Positions 35,605-49,361 are shown, counted from the first letter of the stretch. The stretch: 64,000 bases of DNA from Motacilla alba alba (GCF_015832195.1 NC_052018.1:38693052-38757051), one strand, 5' to 3'. Notes: generated from the letters alone by a model not told the origin. Numbers and translations: made by a program.

Positions 35605-37060
35605 TCATAGTCATTTCCTTTAGATGTGTTCTTATCTGAAGATTAACTGGTAATTTTATTGCTGAACCTGATGTTGAAGTGATTCTAGGAACACCAGAGG
35701 AACAGTTATTATCACCCATGATAAACCTAGGCTTTCTTTAAATAAAAAAATAAATCTGTAAAAATGGTATCATACTTACAGTACTGAGTCTGGTTTATGA
35801 ACTCTAGTGTGAACACATGAAATACACAAACATGTCTTTGTGTTACATAGTTCTTATTTCCACACTTACTTTGATCTTCTGTGAGTGGATTGGCAAGTTG
35901 CACAAATGTGCATTTTCTTGAATGTATATGTGGAACGGTTCCCCCACACCTTTTCTTCATAGATACTTTAGCTTTTCCTGTTGGGATGTCTATTAATCTC
36001 CCAGGGGAAACTCTTCCATGGGGAATGAAGCATCCATCCTCATCACGAATTTATAAACCTGAATCTTTGGGTGCTTTGTTTCCCACTTGTGCAGGCACCA
36101 AGCCTGACACCATAGCATATCAGGACAGGGAGCACAAACTGGAGTTATACTGCTCCCACACAGCAGCCCTTGGTGGGGGGATGTCAACCAGCTAAAATGA
36201 GCAAGGGCAACCGCTGCATCTACCTGGAATTCTCTAATTAACACTTTACAGAACTTACACTTTTCTCAGAGCCAACTCAGCATTAACAGCGTGAACTCCC
36301 TCAACTGAAGCTGTCTGATAAACACGATGAATTTCTTCTGCAATACAGAGCTAATAGACAACTTTTTTATATTTTTTCAGTATTATGGATTTATTAAAAA
36401 AAAAAACAGGTCCCTGTCCACAATGCTGCAATACCTGTGTTTTCAAATTAAGAGTGCAACAAACAAGAATGACTTTAAATATTTTATATTCTGGCTTTGA
36501 CTTGTATTTAGAGTTTTTTAGTTTTGTTCAAATGAAGAGGGTAGAATGCATCAAACCACTACAAAGTTTGCTTTTCCTTTACTCTCAGTTCTCCTGTTGA
36601 GCCTTGAGCTTTGGAGTCATAGGAGTATTGTTCAAGTGCTTATTTATTCAGGATCCATAAAATGAAAATTTAAGATATCTCTGCATGTGAATTGCTGTAG
36701 ATAGTGACATTATTGTATTATCTTGAGCAAATCTTTTCATTCTCCCTCCTTTTTCTCTGCCTATATACGTGATTGTGGGAAAGGGAAGCAGGGTTCTGTG
36801 TGAAATTGTGTGTTCTCACTCCCTGCTGACAGTGAAGATTCCCTTTCTGTTCTTTTAGAAGGAAAATGTGCTTTGTTTAGCCATTAATTCACAGCCATAT
36901 TTTGCTATTTCTATTTTTGTTTTTTTACTTTTTTAAAACTGATTTGACTCTGACAGTCACTGTACACGTACAAAAGGAAAAGACAGACCATGTCTTAAAG
37001 AATTCATGCCCTTAAGATAATAAAAGACTTATCAGATAAAAGGAAGAGAAAAAAAAAAAG

Positions 37061-37101
37061 GCAAGATTAATGATTAATGATTGATACAATAAACAATCAT
37101 T
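37061..37101. promoter_or_regulatory. Homeodomain-word cluster with inverted repeat
   Basis: ATTAATGATTAATGATTGAT holds overlapping ATTA/TGATT words. AATGATTG (37,076-37,083) is the exact reverse complement of CAATCATT (37,094-37,101). TGATTAAT and TGATTGAT resemble PBX/HOX composite sites. Regulatory function is inferred from words only. Confidence 0.25.
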
Positions 37102-40100
37102 TCTACATGACAGTTCCAGGACCATGCTTTTAATGCTTAGACAAGGACCAGCAAGGACTTCCAGTATTTAGATATGGAAAAGTCTCTCTCTTACCTGGAG
37201 AAGAAGGGAAGAGATCAATGAATAAAAGATGTATAAGTAGATTCCAGGAAATGATGGTCAAAGTAGATCTTTTATGAGAATGCCAAGAAATACTACCAAT
37301 AAATACCACCCAGTCATCAAAATAAAAAATTGAATTGAGTAGTGTATCACATAAAAGAAAATAATTTAATTTATAAAAAAACTCCATTAAACTCCATTCA
37401 AAATCCAGTCACAAACAAAGAACATTATATTTTATTTGAACTTTTTATATAAGTTTAATAATTTTTATTTAAGGAGAAAGAATATTATGACATCTCTTCC
37501 ATTTATAGGAAGTGTTTTTGAAAAATATTATGATTTCTTCACTTAAAAGTCTCATCCTTAAACACAAGGGATCATTATGTTTCAAAAGTGTCGTTCAGCT
37601 AAAGAAAACAGGAGCTACATAACAACTAAAAGAGTCAGTGGTGTAGCATATACTAAATTTAGGAATACAGTCTTTCTCAAGTTTAGAAATTGAGGTAAGA
37701 ATTTCCTCCAAAAACCTTGGAATACGCATTTAAAGCTGGTTCATTATTTTGTTGTTACTGATATACCAGTAATACTTATAATCTGCCAGACGTCTACCAC
37801 CAACTACTTATAAGTTCTGAGTGCAGTATTCAGAACTGAACTCTTTTTAGTCCTGTAAGAACATATTATTAGATATTGAATTTATTGTGGCAAGCATTTT
37901 TAATTATAATACCCTTTTCAAATTGATCTGTAGGGGTTGTTTCACATATACAAAATGATGACATTAGTAAAAAGCGATTAGATGTTCCTTTTGATTTGAG
38001 ACTCTTAAGGTGAGCCATAATTTTCAAAAAGCTCTCACTATTGCAGAGCATCAACACTAATATAATTTTATTTTCCATGGCTCTTTTGTGGAAACTCTGT
38101 GTATTCCCAGTAATGCCTGAGGGAGTCACGCAGGGTGAGGGACTTATATAGAAACTGTTGTTTAATTTTTGTTCAGATGAGCATCATGTGAAGTAAGAAA
38201 TACTTACTAAACATGCATCAACCCTCACCATCCTGATGGTGGACTTGCTCTTCTAGAAAGATACAAGACTAGAAGAATGGAGCAAAATCAGTGACAAATC
38301 AGCTTGATCCTGTTTCAGTTCTAACTGTAAAATTCATGGTAATAAACTGTACCTTCCTTTGGCATCTAAGACATATTTTTCAAAATACAGAGCTATGTTT
38401 TTGGATTTAAACCAGAAGATTTAAATGAAATAAATAAGAAAAGAAAGCCAGTGGCCACATAGTACCCGTCTTATTCTCTGCAAAATAAATGCCAAGGAAA
38501 CTGAAGAGTGGTTTTCTGCTTGTTTAATTCAACACCTGTAAATATAGCAAGACTCATTAGTTGTAGATGAGACAAGGTGGTGAGATTAAACTTTGCATGG
38601 TCACCAGAATTCCAATCAACAAAAGAAAGCATGATTATTGTTACTTGTCTACAAAATGCAAAATATTTGTTGTCAGGCAGCAGATGTGTTTGGTCAGCAA
38701 ATTAGATGGTCTGAGATATATTTTTTCTGGGTGTCCTACAAGGGGAAATGAAGAAAGATCTGTTTTCATTAAGTTTCAGAATAGTTTTCTTACAAGTAGG
38801 TAAAATACATCCCCATAAAATGGATTAGCTACTGAGATGTCTTACAAGCATGGGAATATTAATAGTGAGCAAGAGGCAACATTATCACTTAATATCAGAC
38901 ATGACTGTATAGCAGCAAAAATTGCAAGAAAAAAGAATCTCATCTCATGGAAAAAAATAATCAAAGATCAGTTTCAGATACCTGAAATTTGCTTAGAAGA
39001 TAATTATTTTGCATTGGGCAAAACACTCCGTGATGCTTCAGCTGAGTAATAAAGCGTGTGTAGAAAGGCAAAAATAGCAAAGTACAAAGACTTCAAATAG
39101 ATTGTATTATGGAACAATCCTGTCTCCATGTCTTCCATTTGACCCCGTCACTTGGGAAAAGCCCTTTGTACAGAGTTATACAGTTCTACATTTGGGAGCT
39201 TGATGTATGCACTCATATTGTCAATAATGACAAAAATCTCTTTCCCTTGTGGTCAGCAGTCTCTACAGAAGCTTCACAGAAGGGACATACTTTGCTGCTG
39301 GCCTCCAATGTATGTCTTTGAAATTATGCCTGTGAGAGAGGACAAAATAAAAATGTCTAATAAAATACACAATTAAGGTCACTGAAGCTTATGGAAAATT
39401 TAGCTAAGAATCTTCCAAATATAATTTAATAATACTTGCCCTGTGTTCTGAACTAATGATCTCATCCTAGTGCATTTCTGTTAATTTATACATACAGAAT
39501 TTAAAGACTCTAAAATTAAGAACAAACAGTGGTTGCTATAAACCAGAAGTACTTGTTGGGGTGCAGTAGCTATCTAATGTCAAAAGAATATAATGATTTG
39601 TATTATGCTTTCTTAAATTTTCCTTTCAAGTGTAAAGGTTCTACTTTGTGATCTAATATGATGTCAAGACACAACTAATAACATATGTAAAAATATAGTT
39701 ATGGAAATATGGAATAGTAGGGAATTAATGCTAAGAACAAAACTCATAATGGTGTACCCTTGAATCTAGTTTTTTTTTTCACAGAACTAGGACACATTCT
39801 AATTTATTTTTTTTGTATTTCAGAAATTATAACATTAAACACAACACAATGTTTTGATTTTGTGACAAGACACATCATATCCATTTAGTGTAATTTCAAA
39901 TATAATGGATCAGTTTAAGAGATCTGATTTATTTTGTATGTTTGAAGTTTGGTGCCTGATCATTACATATAATATTATCCAGCTCTTGTGGGGAAAAAAA
40001 ACAGATTTCCCACTCATCTTCTCCTAAAAATTCATGATTTTATAGGACTGTATATTTATTTTTACAGGACTATGTCTATTTGTGTCCTCTTTTCCAAGGC

Positions 40101-40339
40101 AGTCTTTATGTAGAACATTTCCATAGCTGTAAGCATCCTTTTTATCTTTCTGGGTGTCTTTCCTAGATCTTTCAGAGGTGCATAAAGCATTTCAAAGCAC
40201 AAAGCTCCTTAGAAAGGAGTATGATAACCCAAATGAATTCTTCTATTAGATCTATTCCCAATTCCCTTTTTTAACCAGTTACACATTTGAAAATGGGCAA
40301 GGTGAATTGGTAATAGAAATCAGTAACATGTATATGAGG
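37102..40339. other. AT-rich non-coding stretch
   Basis: I see no gene. Open frames of 60-86 codons on either strand lack any recognisable motif, and no repeat family was identified. Confidence 0.5.
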
Positions 40340-40460
40340 AGATAGGCCACACACGGATGATATTCTTTTGCATAACACGTGTTCACGGAGATAACAAGAG
40401 TCCAAGTCACTCTGATGCTCTCACTGCCGCGCCTCAGATCAGGATGGAATCACATGGCTG
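40340..40460. promoter_or_regulatory. Candidate regulatory element with CACGTG palindrome
   Basis: AACACGTGTT (40,374-40,383) is a perfect palindrome centred on the E-box CACGTG. It lies in a small CpG cluster: ACACGG at 40,354, the E-box CpG at 40,378, CACGG at 40,386, and GCCGCGCC with two CpGs at 40,428-40,431. CpGs are scarce in the flanks. This suggests constraint or low methylation, but it is only a pattern-based proposal. Confidence 0.28.
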
Positions 40461-43444
40461 ATGCTAACATGCAGTGAAGAGTGAAGATTTAGAGCCAAAA
40501 CACAGACTCGGAATACAGATGCATCACTACCAGCTTTAAAAAATGTGTATGACAGCTTTCATTTGAATTACTGTCAAACATCTCAGAACTTTCACTGAGT
40601 CTCAGATGCAGTAAAGTCTTAAATATATATCTAAACTTAAGAATGGAGGGAAACATTATCTTCAATGGCCAAGGTTCTGAAAAGGAAGTGAGGCTCATGA
40701 ACAGGAAGTGATCCCTCATCAGGAGGGATCTTTCACTAGAATAACTAGTAATTGGACCAGAAATGGATTTGGCACTTGAAAGTCTGTCTTTCTTTCCCTA
40801 ACTGTATCATTTGGTTTATCAAAAGACATTCCTTCTGTCTGAATAGCTTGCTTAACTTACAACTTAAAAGATGCCAGTAATTCTGGTGGAAGCAATAAAG
40901 ATATTTACATTTCAAATGCATATATTCTTGCATTGTCAGTGAATTGCCATCTAAATTATACCTGACTCTAAAACAGGAAGTCAACAGCAGCCCTGTAAAG
41001 TGGAGATCACCTCTCTTTGATAATTATTTAAAAATGCAATACCTGCATGTCAGGGCATAATTTCCACATTATAGTTGCAGGTAAAGCCGGTTTATAAAAC
41101 CAAAAGGCAGTAGGCGTGCTTGATGTAGCCCCAAATTGTCAGGCAAATGCAGTCTCCTATTTCATGGTCCAACTTCTCCTAAAGACAGAGGACACCTTGT
41201 GAATCAGAATTGTGTTTGCTTTTCAGTGATGGAGCTTGCCTCAGACACGCTTCCTTGAACCAAGTTTGAGTTGAGATGATGTTACTGGCTTCTCACACTT
41301 ACAAGTGCCAAGGGGGAAAAAAATTTAAAAGTTGTACATTTAAAAGTAGCATGCACCATTAAGCTGAGTCTACTGTTGTGGAGATGTGTGAATTGACTGA
41401 TATATTGACACGGTGCTTAGTGCAGCAGAGCAGACCTGCACGTGGCTTGGGAGTCAAATAGGGAGGGGGAGGAGAGCTATTTGTTTTGTTATGTCGAACC
41501 ATTCTGCTGCCTCTGAAAGGAAACTCATTTTGGGATAATGGAAGAACAGGCATAGAAACTCAAACAATAGTTGCTGGATCTTAAAAGACACCCACATGTA
41601 ATTTATTTCCTTCCTTTTTTAACAGACTGTTATGCATTAAAGTGTCCGTAGTGTTATTAAACTCATGTATTCAGAATATTATAAAAGAAAGTGAAGCCTG
41701 TCTTCAGGCTGACAGGCGCCTGTACTGAGAACAGCTAGTGTTTCTTTTCTTGATCCCAAAGATGCTGTTTTATGGCTCAAATTTTTCCTTCATTTTAAGA
41801 AAAGCATCTCTTTATTGTGTATGTTTACAAGAACCTCATTGTGTCTACATTCTCATTAGGTTTATTTTGTCATTAAGAGTGCAGAATGAAAGACATTTTA
41901 CATTTGCATTGGTGAGTTCAAGATGAGTTTTTCAACATCAGTCTTATTTGACATCATGTTATCTGCACTCCTTGATCAACCCTTCATGTGGAATCCTTTC
42001 ATAGTTTTTAGTGCTGTTGATCAGATGTGGGAGTTGTAAAAAAATGAGCTGCTTTCTCCTTTATTGTTGTGGCTATTATTGAGGCAGCTAAAGTCTAAAC
42101 TAGGTTAAAATTGCTACATGATATTAGTAAGGAAATGCAACAATTTTTACTCTGTTGAGTGATTCCATATTGTAGTATTTGCATTGAATGTAAATATATT
42201 GGAGCCACTCTTTCTACCCTTGGACTACACAGAGAAATACTGGGTGAAAACCCGATAGGCAGAAAAACACCAGGGAAACATAACAGGGAAAGCAGTTTGC
42301 ACTGTAAATATTATATTATTGTGCCAAAAGATAATTAAACTGAAATTATCAACTCCTTAACATAATAAAAAGACCATTGAGTATTCTATGGAGCAAAGAG
42401 GTATTTTTGGCATCTGCAACAGCTTCTCTACAGACTGACTATATAAAATAAGTACCAGTTCAGGAGTGCTTGCCAGAAACATTGTGTTAGAATAATGTTG
42501 GAAATTCATTGTTGTTGCTATTGTTTCTAATAATATTATCAGCATTATTTTAAAAAAAGGTTTATTTGTAATATAGCAGAGATAAAATCAGGAAGAATAA
42601 GTTGTACAATGGAGGTGGCTCCCTAAGGCTTGATTGTTATCATTCACTTATACTTTTAGACTGAGAAATTTTTACTGTCAACATTTGTAGGGAAATTGGA
42701 ATTGTCTTATAAAAATGGAGAAGTTTCTAAAGAAAAAATGTGAGCTACTGATATTGAGCACAGATTGTCCCATTCTGCTTTCTGTCCTCTCTCTTTGATT
42801 TCTTATTTTTTTCTTTTTACAATAGGTGACCAAATAATATGGTGTCCATGAGGAGAATGTCAACAATTACCAGAAATAAGAGTTCTTTCTTTTCACTGAG
42901 TGTTGCAATTAATCTTAACAGAAGAATGCAGTGAATCATGCACTGTATGGCTCAGTAGGTTAGATAAAAACTGCGCAATAACTAAAAAGAAGAATAAAAA
43001 CATAGGAGATAAGACTGATGCAAATAAATAGCAAAAGAATTTAAACAGAAGCTACCACTTTGATTTGGCATTAAAAATAAAATATAACATGAAATGGACG
43101 GCAACTTTCAACTTTGTTCCAGAAATGAACTGGATACTCTCTTCATTTTGGGCCAGCTGATCCAAATGTAAACCAATCTTTTTGAAAAACTAAATACATA
43201 AAAGAGTATTTAATTCACAACTGAAATCCATACCAAGGTTTTGATGTCTTTCCTTTAATGGAAAAATGATTGCAAAAAGATATTGTGAAGCACTATTTGA
43301 CACTGAGGTCACGCTACTCACATACATTACAAACAAGAAAGGACTCTTTATGCTTACTTACTAGAAAAGAGTTGTAGTTACTGCTTGAAACGTTTAAGGT
43401 ATTGTTATAAAAATGCCCTTTTGCCTATCAAAATTATTTCATTA
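40461..43444. other. Non-coding stretch
   Basis: Mostly AT-rich. About 41,355-41,545 is more mixed in composition, with GACACGG and GCACGTGG words, and could be a further conserved element. No exon was supported. Confidence 0.45.
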
Positions 43445-43700
43445 AGGCCAGAGTGACATAGTACCACACATCTGTAATTAATTTGTTACCACGGAGGCAA
43501 TAAAAAGCGCTTTTTTCTTTGCCTTTTTTTTTTTTTTTTTTTTTTTGGTGCGTTAAGCAGATTTACTCTTTAACAGTGAAGCTTCAGTGGATGATTATGA
43601 CATCAAAGTGTGACAGACAGTGATTATGTACTGCAGGGGGAAAGGACGGATAAATACAGACATTTAATTCCCTTAGCTTAAAGAGACATTATTCCTGGCT
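43445..43700. promoter_or_regulatory. Candidate conserved non-coding element split by T23
   Basis: Left part: CTGTAATTAATTTGTTACC and GGAGGCAATAAAAAGCGC. Right part: GGTGCGTTAAGCAG, GGATGATTATGACATC, GTGTGACAGACAG and GGACGGATAAATAC. CpGs, HOX/PBX (TGATTATG) and MEIS (TGACAG) words are retained. A 23-base T run (43,524-43,546) separates the two parts. No reading frame fits. Assignment as an enhancer is inference. Confidence 0.28.
43524..43546. repeat. Poly(T) run, T23
   Basis: Uninterrupted T23 between two non-repetitive, CpG-containing segments. Confidence 0.9.
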
Positions 43701-44870
43701 AGTAGGAAAAATAAGTATTCCACCTCTGTTTCCTTTAGGCAAAATCAGGTACGGATTCAACTAACTTGTCTAAAAGTTTTATTTTTAAAAAGTTTAATTG
43801 CAAGTTTATTTCCTTTCTAAAGCATAATTTCAATAAGTTTATGTTTTGTTTTTTTTTTTTTTTACTTGGAGGCTCATAACAGGTAGCTTGTTGTCCTCCA
43901 TTCCTAAGTGCTCACCCATAATTGTGCCTAGACATTACCTTCCCCGCCACTGCAGAAAAGGCATAAGACTATGAAGTCAATTTTGAAAGGAGCATACTAG
44001 ATATAGTGTTCAAGGAATGTAAGTAATTTAACAATGATTTAAGAACATTAGGCTTCCTCTGAAATTGGGAATTACGTTTTATATGTAATTCTCAAAAAAG
44101 AAAAGAGAATACACAAAACATGAGGCAAGAAACAAAAAATTTGATACAGCTACCACTGAAGTTCCAGGAAAAAATTTTTGTTAGATTAGGATTTTGTTGC
44201 AGGTATAATAACTCCATCATTCTTACATTTAACCTATATTTACAAAATGTTTCGGTTTGATCTTGAGTTGCACAAAATAAGCAGAGAAACAAATTCCTGT
44301 CAGCCCGTAAAGGAGACACAGAAAATACCCTAGATTAAATTCAAAACACTTGTCTTTAGTTCAGAAAAATTTATTCCATTAAAAGTAGGAAAGGAGAAAG
44401 ATGGGGGCAGTGAGGGGGTTGTGGATTTAGTTAATGAGGGGGGTGGGAAAGACATCAGAATAATCCTCTTGATCTAGAGCCAGTTTATATCAATTAAGTG
44501 CCAGACTTCATGCACATTCTCTTTAATGTAGAATTTTTTAAGGGATAAAAAGCAAAACAGTAAATCCAGTAGATTGTTTGCTTTTTATGTTGCTAGTTCT
44601 TTAAAATCCTGCACTTTAAAAAATGTTTCCCTGGTTTCTTCTTACACATAGTGAAATAAATACAGTGGCTGATTAGGGCCTTTTTTTTGATCCTGCTACT
44701 GAATGCATTGTTATGAAGGGAAAAAGGTTCATAAACATCTTTTTTGTAAGGAACAAATGAGTAGACGACATGAGGACAGGGGAAAACAGGGGTGTAAGTT
44801 TAGAGTTAAAGCTGAAATTGCTGAAACTGTCTCTTGTGTGCTGAGATTTGCATTGTTGTGTTAGAAAGTC
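43701..44870. other. AT-rich non-coding stretch
   Basis: Includes a T15 run at 43,849-43,863 and a short G-rich patch around 44,402-44,450. No gene or repeat family was recognised. Confidence 0.55.
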
Positions 44871-44888
44871 AAAAAAAAAAAAAAAAAA
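44871..44888. repeat. Poly(A) run, A18
   Basis: Uninterrupted A18 immediately left of a CpG cluster. Confidence 0.9.
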
Positions 44889-44980
44889 GGAAGTTTCCAG
44901 TTATACGTCGATGTCGAGAAGCAGCGAGAAAATCCTGCCTCCACAGAAATCAATGGCATACAGCTATCGATTGCCATGAA
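44889..44980. promoter_or_regulatory. Small CpG cluster
   Basis: Five CpGs lie within 64 bases (44,906, 44,909, 44,915, 44,925 and 44,968), including TATACGTCGATGTCGAG and AGCTATCGATTGCC, in an otherwise CpG-depleted region. It is too small for a CpG island. It may be a conserved element or part of a decayed insertion ending in the adjacent A18. Confidence 0.25.
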
Positions 44981-47900
44981 ACCTAGTTTTCATCTAAGTT
45001 TTTTCCAGCTAGCAATGATGTGTCCAGCTCAAACACTGGACATTGAATCATTCTTCAAGATATATTCTGATTTTAGTTTAAAACTCCTTGTTGATGAAGC
45101 TTTTTCTTCTGCTTCTAGAAAACTATATTAAGTTTTTAACTTATCAGCTGGCAAAAGGTGTCTGTTCATGCAGTTCTTGTAGGTTTGCAATTTTTCTTCT
45201 CCTTTTCCTTCTCTTCAATCATTTCTTATTTCTTTTCCTGGCTGAAATCTTGAGGTCTGGTCCTGCAGTGACATAAATAAGAAAAAAACTCACTACATTC
45301 CAAATGATCTGCTTCCAAACTGTGATGTTTTATTATACAACACAGTGTATCCTGAAACTAGACTGTCATTCCATGCAGCTGGAAATTCTTTGACCACTGA
45401 AAACTGGATTTTTTTCTAGCAGTTTTATGAACAGCTGTGGTTCAGAGTGAACCTGCAGTTGGATGAGTTAGCAGTCCTGCAGAATAAACACAGTCTAATC
45501 TAACATTCCTTGAGAAACACGATTCAACACTGCCTGCAAAACACACCAACATGGGGGTTTTTTTTTGTTAAACAAAGAGCATAGAAACTGCTAATACATA
45601 GTCTGCTTTTATACCTTACCTAGAACAGAGAGCCTCCACAGGACCAACTCTGAAGCACCCTCTAAAGTCCTGCACCACCTGTGATCTTCACTGGGCTGAT
45701 TGCACAAATTTCCTACACAAATCACACAGTCATGTGGGAATCTGAATTAAGAATTTAAATCCCTATATTTAGATGCCTGGAAGGCATTTATAGAAAACAT
45801 GTCATAATATGCATCTGATATCTTCTCAAATATACTTTTGCCATCATTATACATTTAGGAAAGATTTTTTAACTAATGGTTTTAGACATGTCAACAAGTC
45901 AGTATCTTTTTCTAAAAGATCAGGACAGGAAAAATAAATCAAAAAAGCTTTCAGGTGATAAGAGAGGAGATGCTATGAGTTATTGCAATGAGTCGCTGAA
46001 TGATATGCATGCATGAGGAAGACATCTCAGAAAGATTAGAGCATATAGCTCTTTAATGTAAGTCTTTATATTAAAAAATAGGGTTTTCAGGGGAGAGAAA
46101 GCAAGCACTGTTGCTTATGTAATGTATTAAACCTGTAACATTTTTCATTCTTGCTTTGCTGCCCCTTTTATTTTTTTTTTATAGTCTAGCTTCTAAAAAT
46201 GTTAAGAAATCTGGCAGACCTCATGGAATTCTGATTTTAAGAACACAAAACAGGAAGCTATTTTGAATGCTCCCTCTTGAGCCATCTTTGTGCTGGCAGC
46301 ACAATGCCTGTAAAATCCACCTGCTGGAAGTCGGGTGGTTTATGCAAAGGGATGTCATGGTAATTTGGAAACTGCTGAATACAGAGAGAAGCCTTTTCCT
46401 GCCCCCAAACCTGCCACACCAGTTTTTCTAGCTCATTACATGCCAAAACTTTTGATTGATGTGCTCACTTCAGTCATGGGTAATTTTAACTCCTATATTA
46501 AGTGGCTGCTGCTTCCACTCCATTATACTACCTCGTATGGGGCAAATCAGAGCTCAAGCTTGGCCTGTATTGGCTTGACCTAAAAGCCAGAGTAAGCCTT
46601 TGTTCAGTTTTGTGTAGGCAGCAAGCCAATATTTCAAAACAACTTAGACAATCACTCTGCCTTTTCTTAATTGTCAAATTCCATTGAAAATGGAGCTTTT
46701 AAGGACTCCTACATAGCATTTTTTCGGGAGCCCTGAAGAGATAAGAAAGTTGGTAGAGGCTTTCTAAACACCAACACCAAATTTTTCGTTAAATTTAAGC
46801 AGACTATTAAGTTTAGCACAGAATAACTTGTGACTGCCTTGCACTATTGTCAGTGGGATGGAATTCCTACTTTGCACAGCCTTGCTGCACAATTCCCTGG
46901 ATAAGTTTGGGACTGGACAGAGCCTGAACAGAAACATTGAGAGTTTTCTCAGGAAAGATCCACTGCCTACAGTCATACAGAAGTCAGACCACACATAAAG
47001 AGAGAAATGATGACCTAAAATAAGATGAATCTATCTCATGGCTCTTTAAAATGAACATTACTGATATTGACTGCTTAGATTCCCTATCTTGCCGAGAGAA
47101 AAATATCAGTACTTCAAGTTCATCTCATCATTAAATTAGTGTATAGAATGGGAAACATTTAAATGCCTGTGAAGGGCTGTGAACTGATATATGTAATGTT
47201 TCTTAAATCTGATCTCCACCCTCAGGTTTAGGGCTATATATCATTCAGTCACCTAAAGATTTGAGAATTATACAGAATATAAGATTTTAGACTGTAAGCA
47301 GATTCTCTTTGTTAAGTTCAGTTTTAGATAACACTACAGGGAGGAAAGCTCTTAGTTTGAGATGTGGCTTGGCTTTAACAATAGGATAACTGAGAGGAAA
47401 TAGTCCCCCTAAATGGTTTTTGGATTTCAATTTCTGTGGTAGGTATGCAATTTAAAGATCCATGTAAAGCTATTTGGTGGAACATTAAACATTCAAGCTT
47501 CTACCAGTGCTTCACTGATTAAGTTCAAATGCACATTTCAAATATAACAGTGTAGATATTGTTGCTTGCTGACAAAGCACATTTAATCAACTGTGCTGGT
47601 TATAAATAATAAAGACACAAATTATAAATGTGCATAGTCATGCCAGGACCCATTTTACTCTTATTTGTACAGCACAGACCTAGACACTTAACATCTTCAA
47701 AACTATCTTTTGGATGGGTTACTTAGGAATTGTACAAACGCCTAAGATTAAAACCACAGTACAGTATAACAGAAGGATTAGGATTCATTTAATGAAACAG
47801 ACAAAAACTTCACAAGTACTGATATATGAATCCTTGAGCTAATTATGAAGATATACTCATTTTGGAGTTAAGTTTTTAATCCTCAGAAAGAAACAGGTTT

Positions 47901-49361
47901 TTTCTGAGACTAGTGAATCTCATTCTAAAGGAGTCAACTAATACACACCAAGATTAGTAATTTCTACAATGACTGATCGTCTCTGTTGGGAAGAAAGGAA
48001 GAACATTGTGTACAGCTTGGAGTATTTTTCCATACTGCTGATGCCGAGAGTAAGATACGATGAATCCCTTCCAAAGATCCTTTAAACCTAATGCTGGAGC
48101 TGGTAACCTAAGGATTTAGGTTTTTGACTTCAATGTTGTAGAAAATTGGGATCTGCAGGCTGAAGTTACTTCCCAGGGTTCATTCTACTCCTTTCCTGAA
48201 GTTTATTGTCTTTGCAGTGGGGTGGTTGACCTAAACTGTTACATTAAACTGGCTTTGATTTCAGTTCACAGAACTGCATATAATAATTTAAAAGAGGTCA
48301 CAGCAGTTCTCCTTGAAGAAAAAGGACAATTAAGAAGTAATTAAAGGACTTCTCTTTGAATTGTTATGTGTTTGAATAACTGGAATTCACCATCTCAGGA
48401 GCCTGCAGAGGTCACAGATGGTAACATATTAAAACATGGAGCACACTTGAACATAGACATCTACTACCCACTAAACATGAGGGTTGACACAGGCTTCAAG
48501 ACCATTTGTGCTTCTATATTTTAGTACAGAACAAGAAGAATACCTTTGGGCATCCACAGGATTTAAATAAATTCTCAAGGAACACATTATCTTCTTCTCT
48601 TGTTTTTCCAGACCTCATGACATAGCCTTAAGTTTTACCAAGATAAAAACAATTTTTAAGAGCTTAAATCACATCCCACCTACTTTTTCAGCTATTACAT
48701 GAAAATAATAAGTAAGAGAAACCTCTTCAGTGTGCTGTATTCCCCTCCTGACACTTTTTAAAATTTCAACCCTTCTGTTGACATGGGCCATTTCCACCTG
48801 GAATGATTTTTTTCACCTGTTTCAAATAGGTGACTATTTAATGGTAGATTACAATAATTTGATACCCAAAAGCAAAGAACAAAAAAAAAAGAGGAAAGTG
48901 ATTTTTTTTATTTTAGAATTCTGGGAGATAAGATTGGATGCATAATTTCATTAAAATCAGAATTTTTTTAAATATTTATATATATAAGGTATGACATTTT
49001 ACTATTATATGCAAAATAAAACACAGGAAAATTCACTCCAGGAAATGCATAAGAAAACTTTAAAAGGCCTTACACTGACTTTTAACTCTGGAAATGTCAC
49101 AGTGTAGAAGGAACCATTGCTTTCATATAAGAATTTAAGTTTGAAGACAGTGTTAATTTTCCTTTGACTTAGAGATGTTGAATTAGTTCTTGAAACACCA
49201 CTACTTGTAACAAGGTAGGAAGAGATATTATTTAAAACTCTTTTATTTAAAGGGTTTTCTTTCTTTTTTTCTTTTTTTTTTTTCCTTTATTTTCATGAGC
49301 TTTAAACTCTCAAATCATCAATGTGCTCCTTAAGGAATTTTTTCTCTCCTTCTTCCCCCTC
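44981..49361. other. Non-coding stretch
   Basis: No supportable gene. The CT-rich segment at about 45,185-45,240 gives a short Leu/Phe-rich plus frame without motif content. Near 48,600 the acceptor-like TTTTTCCAG is followed by a 29-codon open run with no donor. Near 47,983 a minus acceptor, TTCTTCCCAACAG, leads into a frame that closes within 15 codons. All were left uncalled. Confidence 0.5.

Larger units (their letters stand above)
34037..37060. other. AT-rich non-coding stretch
   Basis: Contains a degenerate (TATATG)n tract at 35,295-35,333 and a (CA)n run at 35,591-35,604. A GC-richer block at about 35,935-36,235 is open on the plus strand (35,881-36,195, 104 codons) and also on the minus strand (35,993-36,244). 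Neither product is recognisable, and the block may be a decayed repeat. Two strong minus-strand donor-like sites (GTAAGT at about 35,771-35,776 and 35,870-35,876) lack matching acceptors. Confidence 0.45.
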
